Below, one piece after another: positions 7,829 through 12,984 of a DNA stretch of 13,548 nucleotides. The stretch's first letter is position 1, and each line of letters opens with the position of its first letter. The stretch is taken from NCBI GenBank assembly GCA_023128855.1, contig JAGMDE010000056.1, positions 1 to 13,548 of the forward strand, given 5' to 3'. A program made the position numbers and the translations under genes. The notes under the pieces were generated by a model. That model did no database searches, was not told the origin of the DNA, and saw only the letters and a program-made list of their open reading frames with translations. Source of the stretch: Thermoplasmatales archaeon. Lineage in GTDB: Archaea; Thermoplasmatota; E2; DHVEG-1.

Positions 7829-7863
7829 TCACACGTATAATGGAATCGTTTTTTAGTAAATAA
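7774..7863 (+). CDS. 29-aa ORF with a near-perfect Shine-Dalgarno (leader peptide or truncated exported-protein start)
   Basis: The ORF starts MKKKNSLFIKSFFYQ and ends at a TAA 97 nt before the HTH gene. Its ribosome site GGGGAGGT (7759-7766) sits 7 nt before the ATG and is the best match to the anti-Shine-Dalgarno in the window. The basic start followed by hydrophobic residues resembles the first residues of a signal peptide, but the hydrophobic run is too short and the frame closes quickly. It could be a leader peptide for the downstream regulator, a true small protein, or the 5' stub of a lost exported-protein gene. It shares its basic MKK start and strong ribosome site with the FG-GAP gene. 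Confidence 0.4.
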   Translation: MKKKNSLFIKSFFYQSSPLTRIMESFFSK

Positions 7864-7873
7864 AGGTAACCTT

Positions 7874-7919
7874 TTACAAAATGTTAATTGTAATGGTTTC
7901 ATTTCTTACAAAATGTTAA
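7874..7919 (+). promoter_or_regulatory. Two TTACAAAATGTTAA operator-like sites before the HTH gene
   Basis: TTACAAAATGTTAA occurs at 7874-7887 and again at 7906-7919, 32 nt apart, close to three helical turns, so both face the same side of the DNA. The first copy continues to form TTACAA-(8)-TTGTAA, an inverted repeat. The sites end about 11 nt upstream of the TATA box, where an activator or autoregulator could contact the basal machinery. The same 12-mer core is found before the FG-GAP gene at 12728-12743. Confidence 0.55.
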
Positions 7920-7930
7920 ATAAACAATCA

Positions 7931-7941
7931 TTAATTATAAG
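7931..7941 (+). promoter_or_regulatory. TATA box of the HTH gene
   Basis: TTAATTATAAG is centred about 25 nt before the ATG at 7961. No ribosome site precedes the ATG, so a leaderless transcript starting at or very near the start codon is expected. Confidence 0.45.
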
Positions 7942-7960
7942 TACAAGCAGAGCTTAATTC

Positions 7961-8299
7961 ATGCTTATGAGACGAACTACATGTGAGTATATGATGTGGA
8001 ACGGGTTGCCCGTGATTAGAAAGGGAATTGCAGAGAGTATGATTATTGATTTTGGATTAAATCAAAAAGAAGCAGCAGGGAAACTAGGACTTACACCTGC
8101 TGCAGTATGTCAGTACGTATCAAAAAAACGTGGTAAGATTGAAATTTCAGATGAATTTGTTCTAAAAGAAATAAAGACATCTGCAGGAAATATAATTGAA
8201 AACGGAGGTGGATCTATCCTTTCAGAAACCTGTAGAATTTGTAAACTTCTTAGATCCAGCCGTCAATTTTCTCTCGTTCGTCCATCATGTGATGAGTAG
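7961..8299 (+). CDS. COG2522-type helix-turn-helix transcriptional regulator
   Basis: This 112-aa DNA-binding protein belongs to a group common in archaea. The N-terminal TCEYMMWNGLPVIRKGIAESMI fits the family's PCEx..xLPxIRxxLAxxL segment. The helix-turn-helix follows at about residues 33-57 (LNQKEAAGKLGLTPAAVCQYVSKK). The C-terminus carries ETCRICKLLR (residues 89-98), a CxxC typical of the group, and with Cys8 and Cys110 it might bind a metal. ATG codons occur at 7961 and 7967. I take 7961 because the TATA box predicts a leaderless start there, but 7967 is possible. The upstream operator pair suggests autoregulation. It is followed 47 nt later by an Lrp-type regulator. Confidence 0.75.
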   Translation: MLMRRTTCEYMMWNGLPVIRKGIAESMIIDFGLNQKEAAGKLGLTPAAVCQYVSKKRGKIEISDEFVLKEIKTSAGNIIENGGGSILSETCRICKLLRSSRQFSLVRPSCDE

Positions 8300-8346
8300 T
8301 AAAACAAAAATTTAATAACAAAATGTGAATATTCTTAACGATAAAA

Positions 8347-8871
8347 ATGGCAAAAAGTAAAAAAGAAATAAGTAGCAATGCTAGAAAAATACTAGATGCA
8401 ATAGAGGGAAATGCATGGCAGTCCTCGATTGAGATTAGTGAAAAAACAGGGTTGTCACGTCAGACAGTGCAGAAAACAATCCGTAAGTTAGAGAAGGAGC
8501 ATGTGATCTGGGGTTATCAAGTCATAGTTGATGAAGAAAAAAAGGGTTTTTCGAACTATTTGGTGCTTATTAAAAGAACAATCAAACCAATAGATGAAAA
8601 TTTAGCTGATAAAATCATTTCAAGAAAAATAGAGGAGACAGCATCAAACATAGGGGTTATAATTGTAACTAGTTTATACTGTCATGGTAGCTACGACTGG
8701 ATTATATCTTTCATGGCTACAGATATTAGGCACGCAAAGAGATTTACTGAACAAGTTAAAACCACGTATAGTGAGTATATTGCTGATGTACAGCTCTTAG
8801 ATATTCTGTTTTTTGTTAAGAAACAAGGGTTTTTAAACCCAGATATTGACAAGTTAAAAGAATTTGTATAA
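8347..8871 (+). CDS. Lrp/AsnC-family transcriptional regulator
   Basis: This 174-aa protein has an N-terminal winged helix-turn-helix at about residues 10-60 (NARKILDAIEGNAWQSSIEISEKTG, then LSRQTVQKTIRKLEKEHVIWGYQVIVD). A ligand-binding RAM-like domain follows at about 68-155 (SNYLVLIKRT ... GVIIVTSLYCHGSYDWIISFMATDIRHAKRF ... YIADVQLLDILFFVKKQG). The turn between YCHGSYDWII and the preceding strand is the usual effector region. It is slightly longer than typical Lrp proteins (about 150 aa). Possible targets are its own gene, the HTH gene and nearby transport or amino-acid genes, but the sequence does not show which. A partial operator-like ACAAAATGTGAA lies at 8317-8328, shortly before the start. 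There is no Shine-Dalgarno. Confidence 0.82.
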   Translation: MAKSKKEISSNARKILDAIEGNAWQSSIEISEKTGLSRQTVQKTIRKLEKEHVIWGYQVIVDEEKKGFSNYLVLIKRTIKPIDENLADKIISRKIEETASNIGVIIVTSLYCHGSYDWIISFMATDIRHAKRFTEQVKTTYSEYIADVQLLDILFFVKKQGFLNPDIDKLKEFV

Positions 8872-8998
8872 CAATTATCTTGTTTGTAAAATTAAGGAAA
8901 TACACCGTGAGATCAACACCATAGATTCAATACCGTCAGATTAAATAGAATCTCTTTTAAAATCCTATTCAACAGAACCGTTCCAGAGAACTAACTAT

Positions 8999-9232
8999 CT
9001 AATCTTCCCATCTGGGTTTTACCCATGACTCCATAAATCTCTCTGTAAGCTCAGGTCTTGCATATGTTATATCTGTAATTGTAATAACCCCTACTATATC
9101 ATTATCAGAGAGAACAGGGAGTTTTTTGATTTTATATTTTCTCATTATCTCTGACGCCTTTTCTAATGTTTCTACGGTAGATGCTAAGGTAAAAAAATGC
9201 CAAAGAAACGTGCTCCAACGGGAAGGAAACAT
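8999..9232 (-). pseudogene. Truncated CBS-domain protein (C-terminal CBS repeat only)
   Basis: The 77-codon frame encodes one clear CBS motif from about residue 13: HFFTLASTVETLEKASEIM, then KYKIKKLPVLSDNDIVGVITITDIT. The tail ends with W..PRWED. CBS domains nearly always occur as a pair, binding adenosine ligands between them, so the first repeat is missing. The first 14 or so residues (MFPSRWSTFLWHFF) lie inside repeat copy R2a, where the minus strands of the other copies read similarly (FPSCWMLVLSHF in R3). The original N-terminal half therefore appears to have been lost or replaced at the repeat border. A GAGAGGT lies 5 nt before this ATG, so expression of a single-CBS protein cannot be excluded. 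Confidence 0.6.
9175..9230 (+). repeat. Dispersed repeat copy R2a (short)
   Basis: CGGTAGATGCTAAGGTAAAAAAATG matches CAGTAGTTGCTAAGGTAAAAAATG of R3 at 21 of 24 aligned positions, and the following CCAAAGAAACGTGCTCCAACGGGAAGG matches AGAAAGAACGAGCATCCAACAGGAGG. In the plus frame it reads MPKKRAPTGRKH, comparable with MRKNEHPTGGK. Similarity stops soon after, so this is a truncated copy. Its left part overlaps the CBS reading frame on the other strand. Confidence 0.6.
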
Positions 9233-9297
9233 TGAAAACCTCTCGGGAAAAAGATTAGTTTTTCATAATGAAAAATGCTAAGGAGAACAAATAGTTA

Positions 9298-9430
9298 GTT
9301 AAAAAGGTAAAAAAATGAGAAAGAACGAGCAGTCAACAGGATGGAAAATGGCAAAAGGACCAATGATTCTTTCATGCCTTATTAAAACAAAATTTGCGAA
9401 AGAAAAGCGTTTATGTATAAAAAATCAAAA
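9298..9430 (+). repeat. Dispersed repeat copy R2b
   Basis: AAGGTAAAAAAATGAGAAAGAACGAGC, GTCAACAGGATGG, ATGGCAAAAGGACCA and ACAAAATTTGCGAAAGAA align in order with R3 and R4 (R4 has ACAAAATCTGCGAAGGAA). The spacing is the same as in the other copies. Similarity fades after about 9430, before the A-rich terminator-like end. Confidence 0.6.
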
Positions 9431-9470
9431 AAACATTATTATACCTATAGTTAAATTCAGTAACCTATAA
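9315..9470 (+). CDS. 51-aa ORF within repeat copy R2b, doubtful
   Basis: This is the only repeat copy whose plus-strand frame stays open. It starts MRKNEQSTGWKMAKGPMIL, has a GGT ribosome-like core 6 nt before the ATG, and closes at TAA 9468-9470. The equivalent frames in R1, R3 and R4 begin alike (RRNEHLTGEK, MRKNEHPTGGK, KKDHPTVGK) but hit stop codons within 10 to 20 codons. It may be the least decayed member of a small gene family, or it may be open by chance in an AT-rich region. No domain or membrane segment is recognisable. Confidence 0.2.
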   Translation: MRKNEQSTGWKMAKGPMILSCLIKTKFAKEKRLCIKNQKNIIIPIVKFSNL

Positions 9471-9559
9471 AGAAGAATTTAATATTAGATGATATGGCTG
9501 TTCTGCACATATGTGTGTTGAGCGCTTCGAGTCGTTAAATGAAAAATTGGAGGAAGATA

Positions 9560-9946
9560 ATGGACGAAGGTGACATCTTTGATTTTTTTATCGATAAAAT
9601 CTGTGAAGCTTTAGAAAAAAGGACATTCGAGGAAATTAGATTTTGGTCTGGTTCTGCCTGTGATCATTGTGGTATATATATGAAAATACCGAATTTGAAG
9701 GGCAAACCAATTCTCATTACAATACCTATTGAATATAGCGATTCCCCTGTTTATAGTTATAATAGTGTATCAAAGATTGAAATTGCAGATATACAGATAT
9801 GGAAACATAATCTTTCATTTTCACGAAAAAGAAAGTTCAAAAGATTAGAAAAGTTAGCTATTCAAGCATTTTTGGAGGAAAGAGAAAGAAAACATACTCA
9901 GGCAGAAAGTGAAGGGCAAAAACACTATGAAAATATTATAGGGTAA
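9560..9946 (+). CDS. Uncharacterised 128-aa protein with a CxxC motif
   Basis: I do not recognise this protein. The start at 9560 (MDEGDIFDFFIDKICEAL) is preferred over the in-frame ATG at 9539 because GGAGG (9549-9553) lies 6 nt before it. The N-terminal half is acidic and helical. ACDHCGIYMKIP (about residues 32-43 from this start) gives a single CxxC that could help bind a metal. The middle is predicted beta-rich (KPILITIPIEYSDSPVYSYNSV), and the C-terminal third is a strongly basic and then mixed-charge helix (SRKRKFKRLEKLAIQAFLEERERKHTQ). Its TAA overlaps what looks like the mutated start of a small Cys-rich gene, so the two were probably translationally coupled. It lacks membrane segments and is probably cytosolic. 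Confidence 0.6.
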   Translation: MDEGDIFDFFIDKICEALEKRTFEEIRFWSGSACDHCGIYMKIPNLKGKPILITIPIEYSDSPVYSYNSVSKIEIADIQIWKHNLSFSRKRKFKRLEKLAIQAFLEERERKHTQAESEGQKHYENIIG

Positions 9947-10144
9947 TAGAACCGATATTAGATCAAGAGACAATAAAAAAAACTAGCAAGAAAAGAAGGA
10001 AGATGTGAAGATTGTAGATATTCCGAACCAGAGGAAGACATGAAAGGCGGTAGATGCCATAGGTATCCACCAAAGCAACTCTTTGATGGTTATCCATGGG
10101 TTAACCCAGAAGACTGGTGTAGTGCATATGAATCAAAATTATAA
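9946..10144 (+). pseudogene. Small Cys-rich (putative zinc-binding) protein, broken by a start change and a frameshift
   Basis: From 9992 the frame encodes KEGRCEDCRYSEPEED, then GGRCHRYPPKQLF, and PWVNPEDWCSAYESKL before TAA 10142-10144. This CxxC...CxRYPP...P.DWCxxY pattern is familiar from many small putative zinc proteins. No ATG, GTG or TTG precedes the first Cys in that frame. Upstream, a second frame reads EPILDQETIKK and would join smoothly if the A-run at 9975-9982 had seven As rather than eight. That frame begins at ATA 9946-9948, which overlaps the preceding stop as TAATA. A TAATG stop/start overlap is the expected ancestral form. So two lesions are inferred. Sequencing error is an alternative for the homopolymer. 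The coupling to the 128-aa gene suggests a shared role. Confidence 0.55.
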
Positions 10145-10180
10145 ATAAAAAACGTTTAGTAATAATGGGAGAGAAAATAA

Positions 10181-10336
10181 TTAATCGTCTATCTGGCCTG
10201 TACCATTACAAGCAGGACATACACCAGACCCATCACATCTTGCACAATCTAAATTCTCTAGTATAGCAACAATTTCTCCTGTTCCTCCACAACGGCTACA
10301 TTCGCCGTTTCCTCCACAACTTGCGCATTCTGCCAT
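10181..10336 (-). CDS. 51-aa DnaJ-type zinc-finger miniprotein (four CxxCxGxG motifs)
   Basis: The whole protein is a Cys-rich zinc domain: CASCGGNG (residues 4-11), CSRCGGTG (13-20), CARCDGSG (31-38) and CPACNGTG (40-47), with only MAE before and QIDD after. Four CxxCxGxG repeats are the signature of the DnaJ central domain, which binds two zinc ions and contacts unfolded substrates. Here there is no J domain and no C-terminal substrate domain. Stand-alone versions are known in chaperone-like and redox-related small proteins, so a role in protein folding or as a metal-binding adaptor is plausible but inferred. Spacing between motifs 2 and 3 (10 residues) is shorter than in full DnaJ. No Shine-Dalgarno precedes the ATG. 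It lies 49 nt downstream of a minus-strand gene remnant. Confidence 0.8.
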   Translation of the reverse strand: MAECASCGGNGECSRCGGTGEIVAILENLDCARCDGSGVCPACNGTGQIDD

Positions 10337-10385
10337 GTTTCATCGGATTGTTTATAGGTTAACAAAATTTGTGTAAAGTAAATTT

Positions 10386-10541
10386 TTACCATTCTCCTTG
10401 TTTAGGTATTAGTCTAAAAGTCGGCTCTACTATTGTTGGATCATCCAGCCAGTCATCCAAACAACGCTGAATCAGCCTGCGTGATTGCCAATATGAGTCG
10501 TGTTTATTTTTATATTTTTCAAGAAGTTTCAGTAGTTGCTA
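10386..10541 (-). pseudogene. 3' gene remnant ending EPTFRLIPKQGEW
   Basis: A minus-strand frame runs 50 codons from a TAG (10539-10541) to TAA (10386-10388) without any ATG, GTG or usable TTG start. It includes LLEKYKNKHDSYWQSRR, LIQRCLDDWLDDPTIVEPT and FRLIPKQGEW. The Trp- and Asp-rich composition and the match of its end to EPSFRLIPKP at 12791-12832 argue that it is genuine coding sequence that has lost its 5' part. It abuts repeat R3 exactly at the CAGTAGTTGCTAAGG border. I do not recognise the parent protein. Confidence 0.45.
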
Positions 10542-10690
10542 AGGTAAAAAATGAGAAAGAACGAGCATCCAACAGGAGGGAAATAGGCAAAAGGACTAAG
10601 CTATTTTTGACATGTTTGCTTATGTGAATCTGAGAAGGAAATTACATTGAAGGAGTTTTAATCGTTTTTAAAAGAAAAAAGAAGAGAGAT
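10530..10690 (+). repeat. Dispersed repeat copy R3
   Basis: This is the best-preserved copy. Read on the minus strand it starts just after the FG-GAP gene with the pyrimidine tract ATCTCTCTTCTTTTTTCT (10690-10673), passes through the conserved spacer, and ends at the gene remnant. On the plus strand it contains MRKNEHPTGGK followed by TAG. It shares long blocks with R1, and AGTAGGGAAATAGGCAAAAGGACT-like and GAAGGAAATTACAT blocks with R4. Confidence 0.75.
10673..10690 (-). terminator. Pyrimidine-tract terminator after the FG-GAP gene
   Basis: The minus strand reads ATCTCTCTTCTTTTTTCT a few nucleotides past the frame-restored stop at 10694-10696. It matches the ppsA terminator (2180-2200) and the tract after the second exported-protein gene almost base for base. 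Confidence 0.5.
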
Positions 10691-10693
10691 TTT

Positions 10694-10763
10694 TTAGTGT
10701 AGACCCATCGTCCTAGCAGCCGCAAGGCCGAGTATTGGAAACATATGTAGAACCTTCTAAGAA
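10694..10763 (-). other. Frameshifted C-terminal tail of the FG-GAP protein
   Basis: In frame the protein ends FLKRFLEGSTYVSNTRPCGC at 10713. In the +1 frame the same DNA reads FPILGLAAARTMGLH and stops at 10694-10696. Compared with the second exported protein (FLRLLERFPNAFPILRHLLGL), the interval between LLE and FPIL is 13 nt here against 15 nt there. A net loss of 2 nt (or gain of 1) has therefore broken the conserved tail. The native end was probably the FPILGLAAARTMGLH form. Confidence 0.55.
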
Positions 10764-12653
10764 TCTTTTTAGGAATTGAAGAAATATTGATTGTGATTGG
10801 GATGATTGCTGATTGTTTAACGGTGTCGTAAGTGAAACTGGTATTGAGCAGCAGTTAGTAGGATCTGCCTTATTGCATATTGTTATGTGTCCAGTCCAAC
10901 CCCAATTTGGTTTTCCTGGTGCCCAAACATATACGTCTATTGTGATGGGACCAGTACATTGTCTTAAGTTATGTCCTTCTTTTGGTATAAATATCCAAGG
11001 TTGACCTCCCCAATCTGGCCATTCAACAACCTCCCAATCAAGCTCTGAACAATTATCACCACAGTTCCAAATTTCAAAACTACTACTGACTACCGCCCCT
11101 GGTATTACATCATTCCAAAATATACCTTCCAATACAGGACAGCATATCTTAGGTGCACCCTCCCCTATGTTTTGAACTCGATAGTTATTATAATCCTCCC
11201 AGTTATTTGATTCGACCATTGGAACTGTTGCATCATCATTGATATTTGTAATGTGGTAGGAATGCTGGTTCCAGATTTTTCTAGCGCACGTCCAGTTAGT
11301 ATCATTGCCAAATACTCTAATCCCATAAAAAATGGGTGGGGCATGGTAACCTCTAGTGCATGAAACCACAATCTCAGCATGGCCATCATTATCGACATCT
11401 GCAACAACATGTAGCTCACGGCCTGTTATTGACGAAGTAAGGTTCTTCCACTGAATTGCCCCATTGCGCCCATCGTAAATCGTTAAATTACGTTCATCAC
11501 CATAGATAACATCTTTCACCCCATCGCAATTCAAATCAAACACTGTGGAACTACATCGACCAGAGGAAGTATCTGTTATGTTCTGTTTCCATAGAATATC
11601 TCCAGTTCTATTAAAAACATAGTATCGTTCTGTGGTTGCAACTCCAATATCTGGAAAGCCATCTCCGTCATAGTCCTCTATTGTTGGAGGGCCACCTCCA
11701 CTCTCTGGCAGAGTCACATCCCATTTTGCAACCAGGTTATGTTCCAATAGATATACTTTTTTACCCTCTGTGACGAGAACTATTTCTGCCTGAGGATCAT
11801 CGTCGAAATTACCGATTGCATTATATCCATCGCGTAGACTCGTGTTCTCCCATTTGACGTATACTGATGGAGGAGATCCAGGACTGTAACCATAGACTGT
11901 ATTGCCAGCAATTATCTCTGGACCGCCAACAAGATCTACGTTAGCGACACATGAATGGTTAATTCCACTACTAGCACCACCTGTTGCAAGAAGGCTACCT
12001 GTATTATTGAATACTTGGTCTCCCACTACTATCTCAGGGGTCCCATCCCCATCTAAATCAGCGATAACAGGACAACCATAAAATTTCATCTGGGTAGAAT
12101 CGCTTGTCCATTTCCATGTGCCATCATGCTCAAATGCAATAAGATGCTCGCTAACATAAGGGTATTGTCCGTCTTCGTCTTCCTCTAATGCTATTATCTC
12201 TGGTTGACCATCATTATCAATATCTCCAACAGCAGGAGTTGATGGCGGAGAAGTTCGATTATTTACATTTGTCACATCGAAATATGCGCTACCATCTTTA
12301 CCATGAATCGCTCTAAGTATACCATCTATTTGGTGAAAATAGTTATATGTAATAAAAATTATCTCAGAGCCATTAGTAAGATTACCGTCCAATTCGGCCA
12401 CCAACGGCGTCATTATTACGTTACGGTACCTCCAATTCACTGCGCTGCTCCAGTCCCATGCCCATTCCTCTTCTGCAACAACATTTTCAAAAGAGTCAAG
12501 GGTGCTAAAGGTGCCACCAGATGGAGCATCACCAGAGTCAACAAACTTTTTCATCGTCCTGGTTTTACCACTGTTTACAATCCCTGACACGGGTAAAATA
12601 GCGGTTGCAATCAACAGCGTACAAACTAAAATACCTATTATTTCTTTTTTCAT
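10713..12653 (-). CDS. Exported FG-GAP/VCBS beta-propeller protein with a C-terminal Ig-like domain
   Basis: This 646-aa protein is probably displayed on the cell surface. Residues 1-24 form a signal peptide (MKKEI basic start, hydrophobic core, cleavage near PVSG). At least five Ca-binding FG-GAP-type repeats follow: DIDNDGQPEI (144-153), DLDGDGTPEI (199-208), DYDGDGFPDI (327-336), DLNCDGVKDV (373-382) and DVDNDGHAEI (419-428). Weaker ones lie at about 87, 238 and 282, enough for a seven- or eight-bladed propeller, a fold used for binding. Residues about 505-610 form a Cys-rich Ig-like domain (FEIWNCGDNCSELDWEV ... ITICNKADPTNCCSIPVSL). A Q/S linker and tail helix FLQFLKRFLE then end out of frame (see tail entry). 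The start has GGGAGGT 8 nt upstream. An operator-like inverted repeat lies further upstream. Confidence 0.85.
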   Translation of the reverse strand: MKKEIIGILVCTLLIATAILPVSGIVNSGKTRTMKKFVDSGDAPSGGTFSTLDSFENVVAEEEWAWDWSSAVNWRYRNVIMTPLVAELDGNLTNGSEIIFITYNYFHQIDGILRAIHGKDGSAYFDVTNVNNRTSPPSTPAVGDIDNDGQPEIIALEEDEDGQYPYVSEHLIAFEHDGTWKWTSDSTQMKFYGCPVIADLDGDGTPEIVVGDQVFNNTGSLLATGGASSGINHSCVANVDLVGGPEIIAGNTVYGYSPGSPPSVYVKWENTSLRDGYNAIGNFDDDPQAEIVLVTEGKKVYLLEHNLVAKWDVTLPESGGGPPTIEDYDGDGFPDIGVATTERYYVFNRTGDILWKQNITDTSSGRCSSTVFDLNCDGVKDVIYGDERNLTIYDGRNGAIQWKNLTSSITGRELHVVADVDNDGHAEIVVSCTRGYHAPPIFYGIRVFGNDTNWTCARKIWNQHSYHITNINDDATVPMVESNNWEDYNNYRVQNIGEGAPKICCPVLEGIFWNDVIPGAVVSSSFEIWNCGDNCSELDWEVVEWPDWGGQPWIFIPKEGHNLRQCTGPITIDVYVWAPGKPNWGWTGHITICNKADPTNCCSIPVSLTTPLNNQQSSQSQSIFLQFLKRFLEGSTYVSNTRPCGC

Positions 12654-12660
12654 ATTCTTT

Positions 12661-12668
12661 CTACCTCC
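12661..12668 (-). promoter_or_regulatory. Shine-Dalgarno of the FG-GAP gene
   Basis: The minus strand reads GGGAGGTA, ending about 7 nt before the ATG at 12653. It is one of the strongest ribosome sites in the window and fixes this start ahead of the signal peptide. Confidence 0.6.
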
Positions 12669-12679
12669 CAGAAATATAA

Positions 12680-12712
12680 ACTTATAATATAAAATATAAA
12701 TTTAAATGTATT
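12680..12712 (-). promoter_or_regulatory. AT-rich promoter of the FG-GAP gene
   Basis: The minus strand is a nearly pure A/T run with overlapping TATA-like boxes (TTTAAATTTATATTTTATATTATAA). The exact box cannot be chosen by eye. Transcription would start around 12675-12685, leaving a short leader that contains the GGGAGGTA site. Confidence 0.4.
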
Positions 12713-12727
12713 CATAACAGTTGTTAA

Positions 12728-12743
12728 TTACAACATTTTGTAA
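12728..12743 (-). promoter_or_regulatory. Perfect inverted repeat TTACAA-AATG-TTGTAA before the FG-GAP gene
   Basis: The minus strand reads TTACAAAATGTTGTAA, two 6-bp arms around 4 nt. Its first 12 bases are identical to both sites upstream of the HTH gene (7874 and 7906). It sits about 16 nt upstream of the AT-rich promoter, a relative position similar to the sites at the HTH gene. Confidence 0.55.
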
Positions 12744-12790
12744 CAAAAAAACCACTGGTTTTTTACATTCTGATTTCAATTTCAACATAA

Positions 12791-12892
12791 TTAAGGCTTT
12801 GGTATCAACCGAAAACTCGGTTCTGTCCACTCAGAATTAAGAAAGACCATCCAACAGTAGGGAAATAGGCAAAAGGACTTCTCGATTTTTAT
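12791..12892 (-). pseudogene. Gene remnant ending EPSFRLIPKP, fused to repeat R4
   Basis: A minus-strand frame of about 33 codons ends EWTEPSFRLIPKP and stops at TAA 12791-12793. Its last residues match the end of the remnant at 10386-10541 (VEPTFRLIPK). The upstream part (FPYCWMVFLN) is encoded by the repeat itself and corresponds to FPSCWMLVLS in R3. Compared with the R3 remnant, about 40 codons are missing between repeat and terminus. It is probably not expressed. Confidence 0.4.
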
Positions 12893-12972
12893 CATTAATC
12901 AATACAAAATCTGCGAAGGAAATTACATCAGAAACGTTTTATTCGTTTTTAAAAGAAAAAAAGAGAAGAGAG
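12833..12972 (+). repeat. Dispersed repeat copy R4
   Basis: GAAAGACCATCCAACAGTAGGG, AAATAGGCAAAAGGACT, CTGCGAAGGAAATTACATC, GAAACGTTTTATTCGTTTTT and AAAAGAAAAAAAGAGAAGAGAG align in order with R3, R1 and R2b. As with R3, its right end is the pyrimidine tract (minus strand) directly after an exported-protein gene, and its left end joins an EPxFRLIPK gene remnant. Confidence 0.72.
12954..12972 (-). terminator. Pyrimidine-tract terminator after the second exported-protein gene
   Basis: The minus strand reads CTCTCTTCTCTTTTTTTCT about 12 nt past the tail stop at 12985-12987. It matches the ppsA and FG-GAP terminators. Confidence 0.5.
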
Positions 12973-12984
12973 TTTTATGTAGGT

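Noticed and set aside
9505..9520. CACATATGTG palindrome before the 128-aa gene
   Set aside because: A single 10-bp AT-rich palindrome is expected by chance, and no second copy occurs at other promoters.
10433..10627. 64-aa plus-strand open frame over repeat R3
   Set aside because: It runs across the minus-strand remnant and the repeat border, has no ribosome site, and its frame differs from the MRKNEHPTGGK frame shared by the copies.
11165..11419. 84-aa minus-strand frame within the FG-GAP gene
   Set aside because: It is a Met-rich shadow in another frame of a well-supported propeller gene.
10587..12872. In-frame TAG in the plus-strand peptide of R3 and R4 as a pyrrolysine codon
   Set aside because: R1 has TTA and R2b has ATG at the same place, the frames close again soon after, and no pyl genes or methylamine methyltransferases are visible. 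Decay or non-coding sequence is simpler.
7374..12972. CRISPR array
   Set aside because: The repeats are long (about 130-160 nt), diverged and widely spaced, with no regular spacers and no cas genes.
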